Origin: Saprospiraceae bacterium
Lineage (GTDB): Bacteria; Bacteroidota; Bacteroidia; Chitinophagales; Saprospiraceae
NCBI GenBank assembly: GCA_029263015.1
Contig: JAJCYI010000201.1
Coordinates: forward strand, 1 to 48,056
Length of the DNA: 48,056 nucleotides
Reading direction: 5' to 3'
The position numbers were made by a program, and so were the translations under genes. The notes under the pieces are model-generated. The model was not told the origin of the DNA, did not search any database, and worked only from the letters and a program-made list of their open reading frames with translations. Within the stretch, counting starts at the first letter, position 1, and each line of letters opens with the position of its first letter. This document shows positions 34,913 to 41,951 of this stretch, one piece after another.

Positions 34913-35638
34913 TTAAACATTTTCTGGAGTATCTTCAAAATTAAGCTTGACGGATTGAATGGATGGCACTTCTACCAATGCAGCGTCCAGCACTCCAACA
35001 TCTCCATCTTTTATTAATTTTAATTGATATTCATAGGAAATAAATTTTTCGGATACTTCTTCCACTTCACTTACTGTTGCGGAAGGTATTTTTACTGAAA
35101 CAACCCGATAGCGGGTTTTTGCATATTTGCGGCAAAACCGCCCCAGCACTTCCTCCACCAACGGCAGCGATTCGGACGATCTCGGCAAGTCAAATTTTAG
35201 GATTCCGGCAATATTGTCCGCTCGGCTCATGGGACTGTACCTCAAAATAAATGCAATCAGGCAGAACCCGATAGTACCTGTGACACCGATGACGAAGCCA
35301 TACACCCCACAAGAAATCCCCGCGGCCAAGGCTGCAAATATGAAGGCCATGTTGCGGGGTGTGCGCAAAGTCGTCCGAAAACGGATAATGGCCAAGGCCC
35401 CCAGCATTCCCAGGCCCCTTGCCAAGCTGTCACCGATGGCTTGCATGACCGTTGCCGCAACTATGGAAACCAATACCAACGTTTGGAGGTAATTGGTTGG
35501 TGTCAGTACTCGTCGGGTCGTCTTCTCATGTGTAAATGCGATCATGGAAGACAACACAAACGAGAGCAGCACAGTGAACAAAATGGTCACGAATGTCGGG
35601 TTCTCGGAACTGTTTTGTAGTGATAAGAAATCTATCAT
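34913..35638 (-). CDS. DUF4956 integral membrane protein
   Basis: Product of 241 residues. Hydrophobic helices lie at about 17-37, 46-66, 75-90, 100-118 and 120-143. The family-defining run RGLGMLGALAIIRFRTTLRTPRN near residues 73-95 is followed by FIFAALAAGISCGVYGF. A soluble C-terminal half (150-241) has mixed alpha/beta character. DUF4956 proteins are often encoded beside VTC-type polyphosphate polymerase and CotH-kinase genes; their function is unknown. Here the protein leads an operon with HlyD-like and TolC-like genes. I infer that it is the inner-membrane platform of an envelope-spanning complex. Confidence 0.88.
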   Translation of the reverse strand: MIDFLSLQNSSENPTFVTILFTVLLSFVLSSMIAFTHEKTTRRVLTPTNYLQTLVLVSIVAATVMQAIGDSLARGLGMLGALAIIRFRTTLRTPRNMAFIFAALAAGISCGVYGFVIGVTGTIGFCLIAFILRYSPMSRADNIAGILKFDLPRSSESLPLVEEVLGRFCRKYAKTRYRVVSVKIPSATVSEVEEVSEKFISYEYQLKLIKDGDVGVLDAALVEVPSIQSVKLNFEDTPENV

Positions 35639-36216
35639 TATTGGTCTTTTTGAACACCTGTTTATTTCCGTTTGCCATAGATCATGAACATGAAAAGGGA
35701 AAACGGCTGCGTGTCAAATATGAAAAATAAAATTTTAAGGCATATTCTGTTTTGAAAGCTGCAATCCAATGAGTTAAGTAAGGATGAAGTAGGACTAATT
35801 TTATAATGAACAGCTAAGTTATTGACTATCAGGTATAGTATGTCCAGGTTTACCTAAACCTTAAACCTCTTCTTTCTGAATGGGAGAAAAACACAAGGGA
35901 AGGACTGTTGCAATAGAATATCATTCCTGAGTATGATTTAGAATTCCCATATGGGAGAAAAAAATGGATGGTTTTCCGCCCGGCAAGGGCATTCAAAACA
36001 TACTTATGATCTTCGGAAATTGTTTGTTATTTCAGCGGTTCTTAATAACTTGTCGTTTCAACATGTTATGAATACAATGTTAAAAGTATGTAAACTTGTT
36101 TGGTGGTATTAAAATTTATTACCTGAACGATCATTTATCACATCCGAACGGGAAAGAGTACAGACTGGCGTTCAATAATTGCCTTGAGCCTTAATTAACC
36201 AATTAATAAAAAAGCA
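35639..36216. other. 580-bp gap with no gene
   Basis: Upstream region of the DUF4956 operon. No exact TAnnTTTG on the minus strand near the start (a 7/8 match, CAAATATG on the plus strand, is near 35715). A small palindrome GGTTTACCTAAACC lies near 35850. Nothing else recognised. Confidence 0.45.
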
Positions 36217-37164
36217 TCATTTCCTCGCCAACTCTGCCTCTGCGGCGATGTAACCGAAAGCTGACCAATAATCGGTTTCCATTATTTTATTGAAAATGGT
36301 GTTGGCTCTTGTTGTATCGCCATTGCATAAATACCAATTGCCTACACCATAACCCTGCGTAACAAGGTTGAGCTGATTGTCCAGGGTTTTTTCAGAAAAA
36401 TCTAGTAATTCTTCTGGCTGTTTCAAACCCTTGTACATCAGGATACGGTTGTAGTAGCCTTCGTTCTCAATGAGTTCCCAATCAGTTGGGATGGAAGTGA
36501 GGATGGAATCTGCTTTGCCTGTTTTGTCCATTCGGCGAAGAGTCATGTACCACCAGTCTGCAGTGGCGACTTTGAGGTCAGGGTTGTCCGACCACGCCAT
36601 GCATTTTTCATAGGCAATTTCAGCTTTTGCGAAATCACCTTTCAGGTAGTAGGCTAAACCAAGGTGGTAATAAATGTTGAAATGCAAGTTGCCCAGTGGC
36701 TGATTGAGTTTGTTGGGCAGGCCATCCGGCTCTATTTCGAGGGGGCGGTTTCTTGCCAGTTCGGTTGCTTTTTCAAAATCGGTAATGGCCTTTTCCAATC
36801 GCCGGGTCGAGATATATCTATGGCCCCGATGCCGATATAATTCCGGTGAATCGGGGTGCTCCTTCAAGCCCTCTGTAAAAATATCAATGGCTTCCTGATA
36901 GCGCCAGAGATAAGCTGTCCGCCTCCCCAACCAAATGATATTATCAAGATCATTTGGGCCAGTATTGAAATTTTGTTGGGCAATATTAAGCAGTGAATCC
37001 TTCTTGCTTTTTGAAGCTGCCGACTCCTGGGGAGGTGATAGGGTTTTGTCGGTGAAAGAAATCACGATTGGTGTTTTCCTTTCAGGTGCTTCTGGAGGAG
37101 CCTCAGGTGTTGAGCAGGAGGTATAAGCAAATGAAATGAGGAGAGAAAGAAGTAAATTTTTCAT
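36217..37164 (-). CDS. TPR lipoprotein
   Basis: Product of 315 residues with lipobox FAYTSC (Cys17) and a Pro/Glu-rich linker. TPR units start near residue 80 (IIWLGRRTAYLWRYQEAIDIFTEGLKEHPDSPELYRHRGHRYISTRRLEKAITDFEKATEL) and resume around 160-190 (YYHLGLAYYLKGDFAKAEIAYEKCM). The C-terminus holds less regular helices (NWYLCNGDTTRANTIFNKIM). Probably an inner-leaflet-facing periplasmic scaffold anchored in the outer membrane. It is not in an obvious operon; the gap to the DUF4956 start is over 570 bp. Confidence 0.85.
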   Translation of the reverse strand: MKNLLLSLLISFAYTSCSTPEAPPEAPERKTPIVISFTDKTLSPPQESAASKSKKDSLLNIAQQNFNTGPNDLDNIIWLGRRTAYLWRYQEAIDIFTEGLKEHPDSPELYRHRGHRYISTRRLEKAITDFEKATELARNRPLEIEPDGLPNKLNQPLGNLHFNIYYHLGLAYYLKGDFAKAEIAYEKCMAWSDNPDLKVATADWWYMTLRRMDKTGKADSILTSIPTDWELIENEGYYNRILMYKGLKQPEELLDFSEKTLDNQLNLVTQGYGVGNWYLCNGDTTRANTIFNKIMETDYWSAFGYIAAEAELARK

Positions 37165-37442
37165 TGCGTAAATACAATTTTAACAATGACGGAAACGGGT
37201 TTTGCTCCAAGTTACCCCAGGTTATTATGATTTTCATCATTTTTCTGAATTTTATTTCAACTTGGAAAAACAAAATAATTGTTGGCCTCATTAAAGTTGA
37301 GGCAGTAGTACTTTTTGCAAAATGGATTTTAACCAAATTCCGCACGGTTTTTGGTTGAAAAATCATTTTTTTTGATCTTTTGAAAATATGTGTAAATAGT
37401 TGTAATTCAATGAGTAACCTTTCTTTTTAAATGAAATGTGCC

Positions 37443-37450
37443 TAATTTTG
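37443..37450 (+). promoter_or_regulatory. Putative -7 element (TAATTTTG)
   Basis: Exact TAnnTTTG match in the 590-bp region before the CBM48/HHH gene, with no -33 TTG at normal spacing. It is the weaker of two candidates there. Confidence 0.25.
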
Positions 37451-37590
37451 CATTACTAAAATGTTATGTTCTTTCATTCTGCCAGAATCGCTCATTCAAC
37501 ACTGCCAAATACTAATAGTCGGGTTCAAATAATAAATTGAACTTGTCAGAAATACCAGATTAGCCTAAACAGCTCTAACCAAACAAAATA

Positions 37591-37642
37591 TAATTTTGCG
37601 AATTAAAATGCTATCGCTTTTTATGATTAGCATTTTAATTCG
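37591..37642 (+). promoter_or_regulatory. -7 element followed at once by a 15-bp hairpin
   Basis: TAATTTTG at 37591-37598 is directly followed by a perfect 15-bp stem (37599-37613 / 37628-37642; CGAATTAAAATGCTA and its complement) with a 14-nt loop. If this promoter is used, the transcript would begin inside the stem. Alternatively the dyad is an operator or a 5'-stabilising structure. The remainder of 37165-37758 shows no gene. Confidence 0.45.
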
Positions 37643-37758
37643 ACTGTATATTTCCATTATTATCACAAACCACATAGAGCATGTTGGAAATTTCTATTCA
37701 GCCAGCCTCCCGGCAGGCAAGTAAGAAGAAATTTATACATGCTCCTGATCCAACAATC

Positions 37759-38457
37759 ATGTTTAAAAAATCTTATTCCAAAACAAAGCCCGTTTGCAAA
37801 GTAACTTTCAGTCTTCCATTGCAAGCAGCAACAGATGCAAAAGACGTCCGTGTCTTGGGCGAATTCAATAGCTGGAGCTGGGAAAACGGCTACCAGATGA
37901 AAGCTGGAAAAAATGAATTTTCCACGACTGTTGAATTATCTACCGGCAAAGCATACGAATTCCGTTACTTGATCGACAACCACATCTGGGAAAACGATTG
38001 GGCTGCTGATGGTTACATAACTTCTCCATTTAATGGCATTACCAATTCTGTAGTTGCTGTTGAGGAAGTTGCAAAAAAGACTAAAACACCAGCCAAGAAA
38101 GCAAACGGCAAGCCTGCTCCAGTTGCTAAAACGCAACCAAAAGCAGCACCTGTTGTCAAGAAAGCGCCGGTCCAAAAAGCAGTCACAAAAAATGTTGTGG
38201 CAAATAAATTGACTAAAATTGAAGGTATCGGACCAAAGATCGAAGAACTGTTGAAAGATGGTGGTATCGTAACTTTTGCTGACTTGGCCATAGCTAAACC
38301 TACTGCTTTGAAAAACATCCTCGAAGCTGCTGGCAAGCGTTACCAAATGCACGATCCAAGTACTTGGGCCGAGCAAGCTAAGTTGGCTGCAAAAAACGAT
38401 TGGACGACCCTTGAGAAATTGCAGGTTGAATTGAAAGGTGGCAAACGGGGGAAGTAA
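37759..38457 (+). CDS. Glycogen-binding-fold / helix-hairpin-helix fusion
   Basis: Product of 232 residues from the ATG at 37759; the frame is open to 37681, but the extra 26 residues look like untranslated leader. Residues 12-95 are an isoamylase-N/AMPK-type early-set domain (VCKVTFSLPLQAATDAKDVRVLGEFNSWSW...YEFRYLIDNHIWENDWAADGY). A Lys/Pro/Ala linker of about 55 residues follows, histone-tail-like. The final 80 residues hold a helix-hairpin-helix segment (LTKIEGIGPKIEELLKDGGIVTFADLA), as in small DNA-binding or ribosomal-associated proteins. The role is unknown; the linker suggests nucleic-acid or polyanion contact. Own terminator at 38522-38559. Confidence 0.82.
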   Translation: MFKKSYSKTKPVCKVTFSLPLQAATDAKDVRVLGEFNSWSWENGYQMKAGKNEFSTTVELSTGKAYEFRYLIDNHIWENDWAADGYITSPFNGITNSVVAVEEVAKKTKTPAKKANGKPAPVAKTQPKAAPVVKKAPVQKAVTKNVVANKLTKIEGIGPKIEELLKDGGIVTFADLAIAKPTALKNILEAAGKRYQMHDPSTWAEQAKLAAKNDWTTLEKLQVELKGGKRGK

Positions 38458-38460
38458 CAG

Positions 38461-38495
38461 ACAATGAATAACGAGTAATGAACAATGAACAATTA
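38461..38495. repeat. Five 7-bp-phased words after the stop codon
   Basis: ACAATGA, ATAACGA, GTAATGA, ACAATGA and ACAATTA in perfect 7-nt phase, starting 3 nt after the stop codon of the fusion gene. Confidence 0.8.
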
Positions 38496-38521
38496 GTTCA
38501 TTACACTATTAGTTTATATTT

Positions 38522-38559
38522 AAAAACGGCAACCTTGATTCAAGGTCGCCGTTTTTTTT
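38522..38559 (+). terminator. Intrinsic terminator
   Basis: Stem AACGGCAACCTTGA / TCAAGGTCGCCGTT (one mismatch) with A5 upstream and T8 downstream. Confidence 0.88.
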
Positions 38560-38560
38560 A

Positions 38561-38581
38561 TTCTCAATTCTCAATTCTCAA
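38561..38581. repeat. Three TTCTCAA heptads
   Basis: Three perfect 7-bp units, the reverse complement of the GAGAATT array at 8688-8708, next to the 3' end of the DUF1761 gene. Confidence 0.85.
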
Positions 38582-38586
38582 TTCTA

Positions 38587-39006
38587 TCAATTGTACTTCC
38601 GCCAAGCTCCGAGTATAAGCCCCGCCAAAGTCATCCCCACCATTTCAAAACCGCCAGTAATCCACGCCAAGCCATAAGGGTTGCCAGCGAACATGTTGCC
38701 GGTCATGGTTGGAAGCATATTGAAAGCGAATGCAATCAGCAAACCGATGATGGCTCCTTTCAAAGCTGTTTCTACTTTTAATTGTACAAAGAACCAGGCC
38801 AAGGCATAGATTGCTACTATGGTCGAAATGGTATTGGTTATCCAAACGCTGGCCCCTGGCGGGTTGGCTTCTACCGTGGCCATATCCAGACCGACCATTG
38901 ACATCCACCGCTCTCCGAACAGTGAACCATACCATAGGAATCCCAGTACGATCAGCAATAAAAAGCAAGCCAAGATGGCTAGGTGATTGTAAGTGAGTTG
39001 TTTCAT
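38587..39006 (-). CDS. DUF1761 membrane protein
   Basis: Product of 139 residues with four hydrophobic helices (about 8-28, 55-75, 82-100, 112-134). The family hallmark FLWYGSLFGERWM follows the first helix, and GNPYGLAWITGGFEMVGMTLAGLILGAW closes the last one. DUF1761 proteins are small inner-membrane proteins with no established role. It converges with the CBM48/HHH gene, with a terminator between them, and is divergent from the large lipoprotein gene at 39257. Monocistronic. Confidence 0.88.
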   Translation of the reverse strand: MKQLTYNHLAILACFLLLIVLGFLWYGSLFGERWMSMVGLDMATVEANPPGASVWITNTISTIVAIYALAWFFVQLKVETALKGAIIGLLIAFAFNMLPTMTGNMFAGNPYGLAWITGGFEMVGMTLAGLILGAWRKYN

Positions 39007-39256
39007 GATTTTCCGATTTTTAGTTTGTGAAAAAATTTAATTACGATAAATGGCTGAAATAGAACCATTTACCTGCATGAAGGTCGTGATTTTTATCGAA
39101 ATACCAAAAAAATGAACAGATCGTGCAGCGAATCCAGGTGTACTCCGATTTAGTAATCAACAATGATTGAACAGATCTGTCTAAATCAGTTTCTAACCAA
39201 ATAAATTTAATTAAGTGTCCTGGGCTATTAGCCCATGACTTGCAAACCTTTCAAAA

Positions 39257-41059
39257 ATGAAAAATTTAGGAATCTATTGCCTGCTTTTTATCCTAGCGCT
39301 CTCTTCTTGCCGCGACAATATCGATGATGTGACCACAACGGAAGACCCGTTTGTCCCACCGATCATTAATTACAATCCCCAAACCCTCCCTGTCAATGGT
39401 TCGATCACAGGTTTTGTGGCCGATGAGGCAGGTGAGCCGATCATCAACGCCGATGTGAAAGTTGGCAACGAAACTACCACTACCGATGATTTTGGGCATT
39501 TCTTTTTTACCGATATTACCCTTGATACCAATGGCACTGTCGTTTCAGTAAAAAAGGCTGGTTATTTTACTGGATCACGCCGTTTTTACGCAGTGGAAAA
39601 TGAAACAAACCGTGTGAAAGTTGAAATGTTGTCCAATAGCATTACGGATTCTTTTGATGCTACTTCGGGTGGTATTGTGACCACCCCTGATGGGGCCTCT
39701 ATCACTTTTTCACCAAATAGCATCAAAAAAACGGATGGTACCATTTACAGTGGGACTGTGAATGTTGCCACAAAATGGCTCGATCCTTCCAACCCTCGTA
39801 CCCTCGACCAAATGCCCGGCAACTTGCAAGGTGTGAACTCCGAGGTTGAAGAAGTGGTACTTGGTACATATGGCATGATGGCAGTGGAACTGGAAAGCGA
39901 CGCAGGTGAATCCCTTAATATTTCAGAAGGAAATACTGCGACATTGAATATGCCAGTCCCCGCTTCTTTGCAAGCGAATGCCCCTGCTGAGATTCCGCTT
40001 TGGTCGTTCAATGATCAATACGGTATTTGGGTGGAGGAAGGTAAAGCAACTTTGCAAAGTGGTATTTATATTGGGGAAGTTTCCCACTTTTCATTCTGGA
40101 ATTGCGATTTTCCATACCCGCTGATTACTTTCGAGGCAGTGATAGAAGACGACAACGGAAATCCGCTGCCTAATTATCACGTCGCCATTTCTATTAATAC
40201 TGCGGCAGGCGCATTTACGGGCTCAGGTTATACTTGCCCCGATGGCTCGATTACTGGCCTCATTCCTGCTGACCAAGACTTGGTTTTGGAAATTTTTGAC
40301 ATCTGTGGAGAAGTAATTTACTCCCAAAATATTGGCCCATTTGCAGATGATGTAAATCTTGGAACTATCACGGTGAATCCAAGTACATTGAACGTGACAA
40401 CCATTACTGGTGAACTCTTGGATTGTGATGGAGTAAGTGTAGCCGAAGGTGTTGTGATGGTACAATTTAGTGGTCAAACAGTTTATGAATATGTAAGCGG
40501 CGCACCTTTTGAAGTTACTTTTAGTACTTGTAGTAGTACGACCGATGTAGATGTTATTGGCGTAGACTTGTCAAACCTGATGCAAAGCGATCCTGTGACC
40601 GCAGGTGCAAACGGTACGTATGATGTTGGTGATATTACCGCGTGTGACCAACAACTGACGGATTATATCCTCATCACCGTTGATGATGGTATGAATGTGC
40701 CAACGGCGATTTATTCTCCAGCTCAGGTGTATCAGGATTCGACAGTTGCGGGAGGAATTGGTACCAGTTTTAGCTATTTGGACGGTAACAATCCGAACGG
40801 CGACATCGTTATTTTCTTCAACGTGGACGGTCTGTCTGCTGGCAATTATGATGGCAGCAACTTCATAGAAGTATTTTCGGACTTTGGCAACAGCTGGTCA
40901 TTTGGTCAGGGAGAAACCTTTGATACTTTCATTATTGATGAATATGGAGACGTGGGAGACTCGATAATAGGATCATTTGGAGGCACTCTAACAAACTGGG
41001 CGGTACAACCTGCGGTGCAGGTCGATGTAACGGGCGAGTTCAATATCATTCGACAATGA
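39257..41059 (+). CDS. Large Ig/CILP-like surface lipoprotein
   Basis: Product of 600 residues with lipobox LALSSC (Cys18). Residues 48-125 are a carboxypeptidase-regulatory-like beta-sandwich (GSITGFVADEAGEPIINADVKVGNETTTTDDFGHFFF). Then comes SFDATSGGIVTTPDGASITFSPNSI with KWLDPSNPRTLDQMPGNLQG and VSHFSFWNCDFP, the pattern of the CILP-like/ZU5-related module of many Bacteroidota lipoproteins. The C-terminal 250 residues carry further Asp-rich beta domains with DDGMNVPTAIYSP. Likely surface-exposed and adhesive or structural. The MITE at 41131 lies just past its end. Confidence 0.82.
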   Translation: MKNLGIYCLLFILALSSCRDNIDDVTTTEDPFVPPIINYNPQTLPVNGSITGFVADEAGEPIINADVKVGNETTTTDDFGHFFFTDITLDTNGTVVSVKKAGYFTGSRRFYAVENETNRVKVEMLSNSITDSFDATSGGIVTTPDGASITFSPNSIKKTDGTIYSGTVNVATKWLDPSNPRTLDQMPGNLQGVNSEVEEVVLGTYGMMAVELESDAGESLNISEGNTATLNMPVPASLQANAPAEIPLWSFNDQYGIWVEEGKATLQSGIYIGEVSHFSFWNCDFPYPLITFEAVIEDDNGNPLPNYHVAISINTAAGAFTGSGYTCPDGSITGLIPADQDLVLEIFDICGEVIYSQNIGPFADDVNLGTITVNPSTLNVTTITGELLDCDGVSVAEGVVMVQFSGQTVYEYVSGAPFEVTFSTCSSTTDVDVIGVDLSNLMQSDPVTAGANGTYDVGDITACDQQLTDYILITVDDGMNVPTAIYSPAQVYQDSTVAGGIGTSFSYLDGNNPNGDIVIFFNVDGLSAGNYDGSNFIEVFSDFGNSWSFGQGETFDTFIIDEYGDVGDSIIGSFGGTLTNWAVQPAVQVDVTGEFNIIRQ

Positions 41060-41130
41060 TATAATTTGTAATTTTGAAAAAAATGAATGCTGGGAATCAA
41101 ATTTCCAGTATTCATTTTTCTGATAATTTT

Positions 41131-41357
41131 TTCTCTACCGTACACTTTTTTGAAATTATCAAATACCTCCGATCGGACCGCCGCCTAGGCGATCCGACCG
41201 AGCCTTGGAGCAGGTCGCTACAGGAGGAAATGGTGTGTCTGTTCAAAATTGTTCGGTCGGATCGGCTTAGCGCCGGTCCGATCGGGCAATGCCAAACCAC
41301 TTGTCACAATTGAAAAAGAGGAAATTGAATAATTTTAAAAAAGTGTACGGTAGAGAA
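41131..41357. mobile_element. MITE-like element, copy 2 (227 bp) with 8-bp TSD
   Basis: Starts TTCTCTACCGTACACTTTTTT and ends with its complement AAAAAAGTGTACGGTAGAGAA. ATAATTTT directly repeats on both sides (41123-41130 and 41358-41365), a clean 8-bp target duplication. An internal inverted pair (41170-41201 / 41253-41284, about 27 of 32 positions complementary) is rich in GATCGGACC. No ORF of use. It shares only its termini and nested design with copy 1 at 8752-9053. Its right end lies 30 bp from the sigma factor start. Confidence 0.85.
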
Positions 41358-41387
41358 ATAATTTTTAATGTATAGTGAATCCCAATT

Positions 41388-41951
41388 TTGCTGACGGAAA
41401 AAAAACTGATACAAGATTGCCAAAACGGTATTAAAAAAAGCCAATACCTTTTGGTGAAGCGCTATTCCGGAATGCTCTTGTCCGTATGCCGCCGTTATGC
41501 CCGTGACGAAGCGATGGCCAAGGATGTTTTACAGGAGACCCTGATCCGTGTTTTCCAGCATATAAAAAATTACCAAGACACAGGTTCCTTTGAAGCCTGG
41601 ATGCGCCAAATAGCAGTGCGCCGATCATTGCAATGGCTTGAAAAAAGCAGCTTTAAACACGAATTACAACCTGTGGAAATGCCGGACAATAAATTGGTCG
41701 AGCCAGAAATATATGACCGGATGGGTGCAGAAGAAATTATGGATTTGTTACAAGAGTTGCCAACTGGATTCCGTACCGTTTTTAATTTAAATGTTGTGGA
41801 AGGATATACCCACCAGGAAATCTCCCATTTACTTGATATAACCGAAAGCACCTCTCGGTCGCAATTGATGCGGGCGAGAAAATTACTGCGAGAAAAATTA
41901 ATACAACTAAATAAAAGAAGCCGTTATGAAGTGGCAATTGTTCGAAAATAA
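41388..41951 (+). CDS. ECF RNA polymerase sigma factor
   Basis: Product of 187 residues. The start is probably the TTG at 41388 (MLTEKKLIQDC); an in-frame stop at 41376 leaves only ATT, TTG and CTG as starts, so a non-ATG start is certain unless it begins well inside. Region 2 (SQYLLVKRYSGMLLSVCRRYARDEAMAKDVLQETLIRVFQHIKNY ... WMRQIAVRRSLQWL) and region 4 (LQELPTGFRTVFNLNVVEGYTHQEISHLLDITESTSRSQLMRARKLLREKL) are complete. It should direct transcription of envelope-related genes. The partner gene overlaps it by 26 bp. Confidence 0.92.
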   Translation: MLTEKKLIQDCQNGIKKSQYLLVKRYSGMLLSVCRRYARDEAMAKDVLQETLIRVFQHIKNYQDTGSFEAWMRQIAVRRSLQWLEKSSFKHELQPVEMPDNKLVEPEIYDRMGAEEIMDLLQELPTGFRTVFNLNVVEGYTHQEISHLLDITESTSRSQLMRARKLLREKLIQLNKRSRYEVAIVRK

